DNA of 28,576 nt. Origin: Chara braunii. Lineage: Eukaryota > Streptophyta > Charophyceae > Charales > Characeae. Under the pieces are notes generated by a model. That model was not told where the DNA came from. It saw only the letters and a list, made by a program, of their open reading frames with translations, and did not search any database. Location of the stretch: the NCBI GenBank assembly GCA_003427395.1, contig BFEA01000437.1, forward strand, positions 106,356-134,931, in the 5' to 3' direction. The position numbers were made by a program, and so were the translations under genes. Of the stretch, positions 10,042 to 19,580 are shown in pieces. Position 1 is the first letter of the stretch; every line of letters starts with the position of its first letter.

Positions 10042-10750
10042 ACACGCATAAATCGAGAAAAAACTTTCCAACTTGCCATTAGAGTCCGGGGCTAGGTCCC
10101 ACTAGCAGACTGTATCGGATTAAGAACCTGAATCGGGATAGGTTCCTAGCGGAGATGCAGAAAAGCAGATCAATTAGGGTTTTCTGGATCTGTCCTCCAA
10201 CACGTCCAGATTCAGGCGTTAAGTCTAATCCTGCGTGCTGGTGGGACCTCGCCCCCGCCTCCTCTCGTCCTTGTTTTGCTTTTTTTTTTTTGGTGGTTCG
10301 CATGACTTCGCTATGAAGAAAATCCTCTTGTGGCAATGGATATCAGAAAGCTCAGTTCGCAGGCACCTTTGCGCTCTGCTAAGGTGTCTCTTCTGTCTTT
10401 GACTCGTGTAGGATGCCATCGCGGTGAAGAACAAGCAGAGGGCGGCATGATTGAGGGGCGAAGCGAGGGGTTAAAGGGCAGGCGCTGGCTGACGTGGACG
10501 GCAAGTGGAAAGCGCCTTTGGGGGACCGCCAATTCCAACCAACCTGCGAGGAGCTCGAGAAAGGGCGCCGTAGCACCTGGACTTCTTCGACTGACATCGG
10601 GGCGTAAATGAGGTCAGGTACATACACGATACAGGAAACTTCGACTGTGAATACTCCCTAACACACCGGATGAGCCCGTGCGTTTTGCGCTCATCCGCTA
10701 TGTCGCATTCCAAATAATTTTTCCTTCGAGATATCTGACTGTCCGGTTTC

Positions 10751-10753
<3 letters not shown>
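10042..10753 (+). repeat. U6-tail chimeric repeat unit, copy 1
   Basis: Near-identical in order to 17657-18371. It starts with ACACGCATAAATCGAGAAA, matching the 3' end of U6 snRNA (GACACGCACAAATCGAGAAA) with one change. About 690 bp of unrecognised sequence follow, ending at a long CT microsatellite. Copy 1 has a stretch near 10495-10515 that copy 2 lacks. A U6 tail joined to unrelated sequence is the hallmark of LINE template switching from U6 RNA. The body shows no convincing ORF. Confidence 0.7.

Positions 10754-10815
<62 letters not shown>
10754..10815. repeat. (CT)n microsatellite
   Basis: About 31 CT units directly at the 3' end of the U6-tail unit; the second copy of that unit also ends in (CT)n. 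Confidence 0.97.
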
Positions 10816-10816
<1 letters not shown>

Positions 10817-11017
10817 GCCGCGGCCCCTCCTCTTCCCCACCAACGGCCTCGTCCCCGCCATCCAATCTCTTCTCGACAGTTCGGATGTAATGTCACGCCG
10901 GTCAAAATGATGCGTTTTGATGGCGAGAAATCAGTGTGTTGTCGACTTGTCGATTTTCTTCTTCGATTTAAAAACTGTTTGAGAGATCTCTAGTTTTACC
11001 GTCGCTGAGGAAATAAT

Positions 11018-11256
11018 GAATTTCGTGCCAAAAAAAAAAGGAAAAAAAAAGAAAAGAGAAAACTACGGCGCAGTGAGGGTTTGAGTTTGTAATTGCACTT
11101 GAGTCAAAAGGGCCGGTAATGCTGAATGTATATGACCTACGTTTCGGGACCGGTGGGGTTGCGTGGGGGTGTGTTGTATTCGCGGGATTGCCTGAAGTGC
11201 AATTACAAACTGTTTTCGTGACTGCGCCGAAGTTACCCCAAAAAAGAATTTCGTGC
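11018..11256. mobile_element. 174-bp foldback MITE, copy 1, with target duplication
   Basis: Core 11061-11234. Its ends are inverted (AACTACGGCGCAGT with ACTGCGCCGAAGTT), with a further 17-bp perfect inverted segment inside (AGTTTGTAATTGCACTT). A second copy of exactly the same length lies at 21289-21462. An 11-bp direct repeat, GAATTTCGTGC, flanks this copy (11018-11028 and 11246-11256), outside short A-rich borders. An 11-bp duplication fits Mutator-like elements. It is noncoding. Confidence 0.8.
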
Positions 11257-11581
11257 AGCTCTAATCCGGTATTATCCAGCCCAATCCTAGCTGCCATTTT
11301 TTCGGTCAGAGCATATGTGTGAGCGAGGGTTGGAATTGAATTCGCGGAAAACGCTTGCTTTCTTTAATTGAGAGATATGTACCATCGCAATTCACTGCCC
11401 TCATTTAACGAACGGGTGATGGGAAATGATCGATGACAACCTCCTTACTTCCATCGGTTCTCTTTTTTCCCGAAAATCTGTCCAATTGATCTGTCAAGGG
11501 TTGGAAAAATCGAATAAAGCAATTTCAATCGATGGCTTGTTCTATTGCAAATAACCCCCTGCTTCCCGGATTACCCCCATC

Positions 11582-11583
<2 letters not shown>

Positions 11584-11613
<30 letters not shown>

Positions 11614-11622
11614 AAAAAAAAA
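11584..11622. repeat. poly-C/poly-A tract
   Basis: About 19 C followed by about 20 A. This is a likely hard-to-sequence spot, so its exact length should not be trusted. Confidence 0.9.
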
Positions 11623-11828
11623 AGAGAACCAGTGAAGAGCCGATTGAACTTTTCTTCCTGCGGACAATCCCTTAGAGCGACCCAGGGCCAAGAAAATCGG
11701 TGCTGGTTGTACCGCCGTTTCCCCTTCTGCGCATGGCCTTACCGCTACCTCGACAGCGTATCCCTGCATTTTTGTGTTCAAGATACACTCCCCCCTGGTC
11801 ATATTTGGCGAGTGGTGGAATCAGGTAG

Positions 11829-12505
11829 TGAGTAACACAGCTGGAGGATGCACCAAGGGGGTCATCATCGCACCACGTTCCCCTATCAAATGAGAGAAAT
11901 GCCCTAAGGAAGACGATTCTATTGGCCTAATCGAATTTCAAATTTTGATGGAAAAGGTTTAGGGAGTGATATTAATTTTTTATAATATAGTGTCACTTTT
12001 ATTTTAGCACACGGCGAGTGGTGCATCTGAATAGAAGGCGCTCACCCTTTTTTGTTTCCTTCTTTTTTCTTGCGGCATTTTTGTTTGTCTGTGCAAAGGT
12101 GAAGTGGGTTGCGAAGACGAAGTGGAGTAATCCTTTTTGCTGGGCGGTGCAGTGCATGCAGGGGTGATCGATGTCATCATCTCTGGTGGATAATCGTTTC
12201 TTCGCCGATTGCGGGGCGGCAGGACTTGAATGCCACATCTGTTTACTAGCAGTTAATAGATGTGTGTAGCATTCACAGCTGTTTATTAGCGACAGAGAGG
12301 ACCGCTGCGTGCGCGACCAGATTCCTCCACCCTCGCCATCCTATTAGGATCGCCATCGCCATCACCGCGGGATTCCCACCTTCTCCCCCGACGTCAGTAC
12401 AGACGATAGCCACATTTTCTCTCTCTCTCTCTCTCCCTCTCATTCTATCCAGGGGAGGACCCGTAGCTGGGGCTGTTGACAGGAGTTGTTGTCCACCCCT
12501 TCCAC

Positions 12506-12567
<62 letters not shown>

Positions 12568-13364
12568 GGTTGCCTTGTCCGTCGGCATTTTTCGCACCTG
12601 TAAATGTGCTTATAGCTTCACCCAGAGACTGACCACTCTGACTCCTGTCGAAGAGAGGCTTGCTTATAACGGAGCAGTCTCTATTGCATGTCAAAGCTTT
12701 CTGTTCTTTCCACCTGGCAAGAGTACTAGGGCGGGCAACTGTATTACCCCCATTACGGCCTCACCGTCTCTCTTTTCCGGCTGTGGTCTGTTTCTCTAAG
12801 TCGGACTTGGGAATGTTCAGACTCTTGTTGCTCAAGATGAACCTGTTCGTAATAGTGGGGAGATTCGGCTCAGTGTGCCCAAGTGCATGTGTGCCATCCT
12901 CGGTTCTCGTCCCTTCCTGATCGACCACAGCAGAGTCAACCGTGAGGCGCAGAACCATTAAACACTCGTGCCGTTAGGCGCTTTTAGGTGAAACAAACCA
13001 CACGGTGAATTTTTTTGCCTTCCCTTTCTCCTCCCACACTTCGATTTAACTTTTTTTTCCAACTGTTTCCAATTACTTTCTTTCTCCCGTAGCTTCTTTT
13101 TTTTTTTTTTGGAACTGTTTTTCACCTGCTCGCCGCCATCGTAGTGTCCCTTCTCTTTTCCGCCGCGTATCAGATCTTCCAGTTTCTTTTCTGTTCCATC
13201 TTTCTTTCTTTGGAGTTGTTGCCTTCCACTTGGCACCTCTGTTTCGTTGCGTGCCGACATTGTTGCCGTTTTGTTGCTCTCTGCACCATTACCAGGAGTC
13301 CCCTTCTTAGCACGTTTTAGGTTCTCTTGCAGTCACGTTGCGCCGAGAATCCGCTGCTTCCGCA
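11829..13364 (+). promoter_or_regulatory. duplicated upstream region of gene A
   Basis: About 1.5 kb upstream of gene A that aligns in order, with moderate divergence, to 24465-25940 upstream of gene B. Shared phrases include TCGAATTTCAAATT, TGAATAGAAGG, GTAGCATTCA and TTCCCACCTTCTC-like blocks, a long (CT)n tract (12509-12564), and blocks near 12760-12990. Conservation of noncoding order means promoter and 5' UTR were duplicated with the gene. A TATA box or transcription start cannot be fixed by eye. The (CT/GA)n tract lies about 0.8 kb before the ATG in both copies and could bind GAGA-type BBR/BPC factors (inference). Confidence 0.7.
12509..12564. repeat. (CT)n tract upstream of gene A
   Basis: About 28 CT units, with a shorter CT run at 12418-12436. 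It is positionally equivalent to the (CT)n tract at 25084-25151 upstream of gene B. Confidence 0.95.
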
Positions 13365-15530
13365 ATGGCAGGTAAGGATGCGGAAAGTGGAATCCAGCTG
13401 ACACTGCAGGTCAAGGAGTGGGGTGTCATGGAGGGCCAACGGGTCTGGGATGTGTATCATGTGCACCATCGAGAGCAATGGATTGTTTGTATTCGTACGT
13501 CTGATCGTAGGTCATTTCGAGTGTGGAATTATGGAAATGACCATCACGTGACCTCGCCCCTTTTTGATGGTCCCATGGAACTTCGAGAGGCAAAATTCTT
13601 TGGCGAGAACAATTTGGTACTGTCACTCAAAGAACCCTATGGCCCCAAGTTGGAACACGGATGTTGTTCGCTGTGTCTCTATAAGATCACTTCTGGCCTC
13701 CAACTGCAGCATACACAGACACTCAATGTCACCGGCCGTGCCAATATGGTGTCTTTGGATTCACATCCCACCACCGTGTGTATATTATTAGGTACTTTTT
13801 ATTCTTCTAGGCTCTCTCAAAGCAGCAGCGCGATTAACTTTTGGGATTTAGACCGGGATCTCCACAGGAAGGCAAGTCTTGAGGATTGTGCTATAATCAC
13901 TGTGCTCATCAATACTGCCGAGCCGGACATTTTTCTTAGTTATGGTCTTCATGGTGGCACCCGTGCCATCAAGATTTGGGATGCGAAAGAGATGGTTGTT
14001 CTCCAAACATTCCAAATGGACGAACAGGTTATTCGTACGGGATTCTGCGCTCGACCCCAAGGGTCGCTTTTCATCACAGGCCATCAATCTGGCAAGCTGC
14101 AGGTCTGGGATTATAAGAGGAAAGAATGTGTGACAACTCTCAATGCACGTGAAGGGGCCGTTGCGGGAGCTTTCTTCCATCCGCACTTGCCGTACATATT
14201 CAGCACATCCAGGGACGGAATTATCAAGGTCTGGAGTGATTGCAACTATCAGTTGATAAAAACGCTTTGCACTGTTGAGGAGGGCGTGTTCCACATTCAG
14301 CTCAGAAATGACAACGTGCTTGTGGTCGTGTGTAAGGGAAATAAATTGCGCGTCGGTACAATACAAGATGTGCGTCAGAGGCCCGACTTCGAGAAGAGAG
14401 GAAAAATGGACGTCGGAAACGTGAGGGAAGAAGAATGTGACAGAAAACTCCAACTTCAGAAAATGGAAGTATAGAGGATAAAAAAATTGGAGGCCGAGCT
14501 GAGCGCTGTGAGGGTGGAGAGGAAGGCACCGGAAGAGGGATCTGAGAAAGAGAGGCAAACACACACGCAGAGAGTAAAGGAGCTTGAGACTGAGTTAAGC
14601 AAGGTAAGGATGGAGAGGCAGGCATTAGGAGAGAGGTTTGAGGAATTGCAATCGGAGCATGACAGGGAAAAAGCCATGCACTCAGAAAGGATGAAGCACC
14701 TGGAGAAAGAAAATGGCAATCTGTCGGTGGAAAGAGAGACACTCAAAGAGAGATTTGAGGAATCAAAGGCCAGGGTTCAACATTTGCAATGCAGGTTGGA
14801 GATTGAGGGAGGTGCCGCTGAGAGATTGGAATCTGTGAGGATGGAGAGAAGGGTGCTTGAGGAGGGATTCGAGAAAGAGAGGCAAAAGTATGCAGAAAGG
14901 TTAAAGGAGCTCGAGACCGAGCTACGCAATGGGAGGACGGAGAGGCAGACATTCGGAGAGACATTTGAGAGGTTCCAAACAAAGCATGAGAGGGAAAAGG
15001 GCCTCTATATTGAGAAGATCAAGCAGTTGGAGAATGAAATACGCAATGTGTTGGCCGAAAGGGAGGTATTCGAACGGAGATTGGGAATGTCTGGTGGAGT
15101 CCCAAAGGAAGTTTTGAAAGTAGATCTGCATCCGTTCAGAGAGTTTTCCTTGGACGAATTGGAGTCTGCCACAAATGACTTCAGCGATAACTGCAAACTT
15201 GAACAACGACATTACGGATGTGCTTACATGGGAAAGATCACACCCGTGACAGTAAAGAGGCAAAGCATTGCACGAAGGTTAAGGGAGCTTGAGACTGTGA
15301 TAAGCAATATAAGGATGGAGAGGCAGGCATTAGGAGAGAGATTTGAAAGATTTCGATCAGAGCGTGATAGAGAAAAATGCCTGCAGTTAAAGAGAGTCAG
15401 CGAGTTGGACATATGTTGACAGAAAGCGAAGAACTCAAAGAAAGAATGGAGAGATCAAAGGTCGGGCTTCAAGAATTGGAATGCAAGCTGAAGTGGAATG
15501 CGGCGTAGGAGACAGATAGAAAAGGTTTGA
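13365..15530 (+). pseudogene. gene A: WD40, coiled coil, truncated kinase (broken paralogue)
   Basis: ATG 13365 aligns with gene B's start (MAGKDAE versus MADSDAR). The first ~340 residues form a WD40 propeller with VWNYG, NFWDLD, KIWDAKE, QVWDYKRKE and KVWSDCNYQ blade ends. The order and phrases such as FHPHLPYIFSTSRDGIIKVW resemble coatomer beta'. An in-frame TAG at 14472 ends the first part; the same frame resumes with a long coiled coil (LETELSKVRMERQALGERFE type repeats, 109-residue period at 14574 and 14901). A kinase N-lobe starts at about 15139 (FSLDELESATNDF) but after ITPVTVKR (near 15259) the sequence jumps back into coiled-coil repeat and stops at 15419. Homology to gene B's coiled coil continues past the stop to about 15527. 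Intronless as read. A rearranged pseudogene is most likely. Confidence 0.85.
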
Positions 15531-15535
15531 TTGTG

Positions 15536-15652
15536 TACCCCCTTCCCCGGATTGATGATTTGCTGGATGCGATTGGATGTGCTAATTATTTCAGTAAATT
15601 TGATATTCGCCATGGATTCCATCACATTCTGGTTAAGGAGGAGGATGGCTAA
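15536..15652 (+). pseudogene. Ty3/Gypsy reverse transcriptase fragment
   Basis: An open stretch of about 38 codons reads YPLPRIDDLLDAIG, then YFSKFDIRHGFHHI and VKEEDG before a TAA. This is the start of a Ty3/Gypsy RT palm (canonical 'YPLPRIDDLLD.L.GA..FSKIDLRSGYHQI.VKEED'), including the motif A Asp (FDIR). Nothing before or after belongs to the RT. It begins within about 10 bp of where homology to the kinase-gene coiled coil ends, so it marks a rearrangement breakpoint. Confidence 0.85.
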
Positions 15653-16418
15653 GGCTTTGATCAGATAATCGATCGGAGATGACTGGCATTCCTCTGGGGC
15701 GCAATCCAGAAAGGACCGTTTTTGGTTCTCTCAGACCTGGGCACTAAAGGATACCTGGTCCAAGATTAATGCAGAAGGCAAGCTTAGCCTTGCAAGCTGG
15801 ATTCTGCCAGACTCATCGTGAAAGGCCTCGCATTCTGATTAGGGCCGCAAGTAGGCCAGATTCGGTAATCTGCTCGGTGTTGTACTTTTTTGCACATTTT
15901 TCTTGAATAGGAAGAATGTGGGACTGAGATCTCGTTGGCTTGTAGCTTTGGCCGTAGTAGTGTTTACGCTAGTTAATGTTGATCAAATGGATTATTAGTG
16001 GGAAATTTCATCTTTCTTTCAGTACTAGTGCTGGCAGTAGTAATCATGCTTGACTCTGTATGACTTCTTTTACCAGATCTGGTTTTTTCTGAAAGATAGT
16101 TAATGAAGTGGTTTAGGTCTTAGGGTGGGGATGTGCTTCTCATATTTTAAAGTAGCCTTCAACAGGAGAGTTGGTTGGTTGGCTAGGGTAACAGCAGGGG
16201 GAGGAAGGTTGGGGGAGGAAGGTTGGTTGGCCTTTTCTAGAAGGTGAAGTGTGAGAATCATCTAGAGGGTCCTTTAAAGGTCCTTGTAAAAAGCGAACAC
16301 TGGGTAAGGCTCCCATATCAGACTTTTCATTTCTTTTGGGGTAGACTGTGAGGACCCCGCCCTCATCAATCATCTTTTTCAAAGTAATAGGAGCCTTGGG
16401 CACTGGGCCCTATTTTGG
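15653..16418. other. noncoding DNA
   Basis: No recognised gene. The sequence contains short GGTTGG repeats (about 16170-16232) and AT-rich filler. No clear element ends were seen. Confidence 0.5.
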
Positions 16419-16721
16419 AAAAAAAAAGGAAAAAAAAGCGATAATTTGTGAAATACCCCTATAAGTTGGGATATATGACAAAATGCCCCTATAAGATGTG
16501 GGTAAAGCGGAATACCCCTCTGACACAAAAATAGTTTTGCGAAATGCCCCTGGCGTTGGTTGGACCTGTCATCTTTGCAAAATACCCCTACCGGGTACTG
16601 TCCATGTTTGCAAAATGTCCTGGTAGTTGCCGTCTTTTCCCAGGCCCTATGTATTTTCGTCTTACCCCTAATGGCCCAGGTGATCTTTGTGTTTTGCCCC
16701 TTTGCTATGCGTAAGTGCCTA

Positions 16722-16827
16722 TGTGTGTGTGTGTGTGTGTGTTTGTGTGTGTGAGAGAGAGAGAGAGAGCGAGAGAGAGAGAGATGGGAAGCGGGATAGC
16801 CGCTAGCAGGAGTGGCGCACAGCAGGG

Positions 16828-16876
<49 letters not shown>

Positions 16877-16906
16877 CCAGCCATGCATGCAGAGAGAGAG
16901 AGAGAG
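16722..16906. repeat. TG and GA microsatellites
   Basis: (TG)n at 16722-16752, (GA)n at 16753-16784, a longer (GA)n at 16830-16872 and a short one at 16891-16906, all inside the inverted-repeat element. Confidence 0.95.
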
Positions 16907-17066
16907 GCTACGTCCATCAAAGGATGAGCAAAATAGGAATGAATCTTCCAGTAGAAATGGATATATACACTGCTTTCCAGCCCTGAGGGCACCAAGATAG
17001 AGAGGGGCTACTTCCATCCATAGGATGAGCAAAATGGGAATGGATCTTTCGCTACATTATGAAAAT
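16872..17066 (+). repeat. 97-bp tandem duplication
   Basis: A segment carrying TTTCCAGCC, GGCTACGTCCATC and AGGATGAGCAAAAT-type words occurs at about 16872-16960 and again at about 16972-17060 with a few changes. It lies inside the noncoding inverted-repeat element. Confidence 0.75.
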
Positions 17067-17263
17067 GTACACTGCCACTTTTTTTTCCTTTTTTTTCGTG
17101 TGTGTGTGTGTGTGGGTGTGTGTATTGCGAATATGAGAACACACACACAAGTGCGGCAGCGTATATTTCCATGTTCTTGCAGTAGATTCATTCGATTTAG
17201 CTCAGCCAGCGGATGGGTTGGAGACTTACCTGTTGGCCAGCGTGTTGCTCATCCTATCCGTGG

Positions 17264-17364
<101 letters not shown>

Positions 17365-17656
17365 GGGGAGGAAGATGAATGAAGCTGCCCAACATGGAGG
17401 CAAACTGCCCTGCGGACAGGCCTGGGTATTGCGCATAGCTGCCCACCTGGTATCGAGGGCAGACCGGGTAAAACAGGGTGCAGGGCCCAGGACCCAATGA
17501 TGAGGTCCAGATTGCAAATTTGCACATGGGTCTGACAGGGGCGAAACGCAAAGAATTAGGCCCAGAAGGGCATTCCGCTCTACCCACATCTTTTAGGGGC
17601 ATTTTGGCATATATCTCAACTTATAGGGGTATATTGCAAATTGTCCCAAAAAAAAA

Positions 17657-18367
17657 GGACGACACGCATAAATCGAGAAAAAACTTTCCAACTTGCCATT
17701 AGGGTCGGGGCTAGGTCCAACAAGCAAACTGGATCGGATTGAGAACCTGAATCGGGATAGGTGCTTAGCGGAGATGCAGAAAAGCAGATCAATCAGGGTC
17801 TTCTGCATCTGTCCTCTAACACGTCCAGATTCGGGCGTTAAGTCTAATCCTGTGTGCTGGTGAGACCTCGCCCCCGCGTCTTGTTCTCCTTGTTTTTCCC
17901 TTTTTAATTTCCCTTTCGAGGTCTGCCTGGCTTCACTATGAAGAAAATCTTATTTAAAAAAAAAAATAAAAAAATAAAAAAAATCCTATTGTGGCAGTGG
18001 ATATCAGAAAGCTCAGTTCGCAGCTGCACCTTTGCGCTCTGCTAAGCAGTATCTTCGGTCTTTCACTCGTGTACGATGACATCGCGGGAAAGTACAAGCA
18101 GAGGGCGGCATGATTGATGGGCGAAGCGAAGGGGAAAAGGGCAGGCGCTGGCTGACGTGCTTAGGGGGACCGCCAATTCCAACCAACCTGCGAGGAGCTC
18201 GAGAAAGGGCGCTCTAGCACCTGGACTTCTTCGACTGACATCGGGACGTAAATGAGGTCAGGTACATACAGGATACAGGAAACTTCGACTGTGAATACTC
18301 CCTAACACACCAGATGAGCCCCTGCGTTTTGCGCTCATCCGCTATAATGTCGCATTCCGGATAATCC

Positions 18368-18371
<4 letters not shown>
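17657..18371 (+). repeat. U6-tail chimeric repeat unit, copy 2
   Basis: Starts GGACGACACGCATAAATCG, extending further into the U6 3' region (AAGGATGACACGCACAAATCG) than copy 1. It then follows copy 1 through to the CT microsatellite. An A/T-rich insertion lies near 17956-17990, and a block near 18155 is missing relative to copy 1. No ORF supported. Confidence 0.7.

Positions 18372-18463
<92 letters not shown>
18372..18463. repeat. (CT)n(AC)n compound microsatellite
   Basis: About 40 CT units then a short AC run; it terminates U6-tail copy 2 and lies only a few bases before the adapter artefact. Confidence 0.97.
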
Positions 18464-18465
18464 AC

Positions 18466-18521
18466 ATGATATACCTGTCTCTTATACACATCTAGATGTG
18501 TATAAGAGACAGATGATATAC
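18466..18521. other. Tn5/Nextera mosaic-end adapter junction (assembly artefact)
   Basis: 18475-18512 is two head-to-head 19-bp Tn5 mosaic ends, CTGTCTCTTATACACATCT followed by AGATGTGTATAAGAGACAG, exactly the 38-bp Nextera mate-pair junction. The 9-mer ATGATATAC lies on both sides (18466-18474 and 18513-18521), the 9-bp duplication Tn5 transposase makes. This is sequencing-library sequence left in the assembly, not genomic DNA. Confidence 0.98.
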
Positions 18522-18694
18522 CGATCGGAATGTGTCCTATTGGAGAGTAAACGGATGTGTGGCTCTTCATGGATCTGAGCTGCATGACCAATTCCTATGA
18601 GAGAAAACGAATAAAGAAGTCTCAAATTCTCTGAATAGCTCTCGCTTCGATAACGGCAATAGAATGCTCTTGTTTGGGAAAAAGTTATAGATGG

Positions 18695-18832
18695 CCCCTG
18701 CGACAAAACGTTTCTACTCGTTTGCCTCCAGACCGTGGCAAAAGGTCCGGCATGCCCCCGAAAATGCCTCAGGCCTTTCGGGGCCTTGGACACTTTGGGC
18801 GCGCAAACGAGTACAATTTACAAACGCGGGGG
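18695..18832. mobile_element. short palindromic MITE-like element
   Basis: The ends are inverted: CCCCTGCGACAAAACG ... CTCGTTTGCC on the left, and the reverse complement of the right end reads CCCCCGCGTTTG ... TACTCGTTTGCG. The centre is also self-complementary (CCCGAAA ... TTTCGGG). About 138 bp, noncoding. Related words (gcaaaacc, cgaacgagtac, ccgcggggg) recur at 21813-21832 and 23185-23231. Confidence 0.55.
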
Positions 18833-18885
18833 AATCTATAAGTTTTCCGCTCTTTTTTTTTGTGTTTTTTTTGACATGATAGCAA

Positions 18886-19266
18886 GTGGGCGTTCATTTT
18901 TCGATTGATGTAGTATCATTATATCGGTATTTCAATCTCTTTTTCATAATAGGGCTCGCATCTCACCTCGCATTCGAGCGTTCTGGGTCTAGCCATGACA
19001 TTGCAAGTGAGTGTATCGAGAGACCTGCTTTTCCCGAGATACACCCACTCAGAATTTCCACATTTGGTGAGCTATCAGCGAAACGGGGCTCTCAGCTATG
19101 TTACCAGACTGGCCCGCGCCGAGCTAAAAATGATTGCAATAAATAAACAAATATCTATATATATATATATGATATATATATATCTCGTCACAAACAGAAC
19201 TGCCCGCCAGTGCCCGGTAAACCGTAGGCAGAGAGAGAGAAGAGGACAACAAACGAGGGGCTGTGA
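18886..19266. other. noncoding AT-rich stretch with (TA)n
   Basis: No gene recognised. A (TA)n run lies at about 19155-19192, just before the hammerhead-bearing segment. Confidence 0.5.
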
Positions 19267-19324
19267 CAAACTGTTTCGTCAGAGTTTCACCGACTCATCA
19301 GGAGGCTGAACCCTCAACAGTCTG
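19267..19324 (-). ncRNA. type III hammerhead ribozyme candidate
   Basis: Reading the minus strand from 19324: stem III strand CAGACUGU (19324-19317), cleavage-site U at 19316 (GUU triplet), stem I hairpin GAGG-GUUCAG-CCUC (19315-19302), core CUGAUGAG (19301-19294), stem II UC...GA plus the G-C closing pair, GAAA (19277-19274), and stem III return strand ACAGUUUG. Stem III pairs over 8 bp with one G-U. All conserved core nucleotides are present in order, as in the satellite-RNA hammerhead. Stem II is short (3 bp) with an 11-nt loop. It lies between two (TA)n tracts, so it may belong to a small retroelement or retrozyme relic. Confidence 0.72.
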
Positions 19325-19480
19325 CAGAATCCCCTCACTGATTACACTGTAAATGATAATCTACCTTAACCAAAATCAAAGTAGACTATCACTCACCCAC
19401 ACCAGATGGAAAACTCTACAGACTGTCCGTTCACACCCCATCACAAGCCAGCAAAACATCCACGAAACAAAGAAAGGTCT

Positions 19481-19580
19481 GTATATATATATATATATAG
19501 ACAAGCATCAACGACTCCTTGACTATTTATGTATGTATGTATGTATGTGTGTATGTATGCATGTATATATTTATATGCAC
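19481..19580. repeat. (TA)n and (GTAT)n microsatellites
   Basis: (TA)n at about 19481-19498 and an imperfect GTAT repeat at about 19527-19565. Confidence 0.9.

Noticed and set aside
13365-13380. A splice donor right after the gene A start (CAG-GTAAGG)
   Set aside because: The codons that follow align with gene B's N-terminus, so the sequence is coding rather than intronic.
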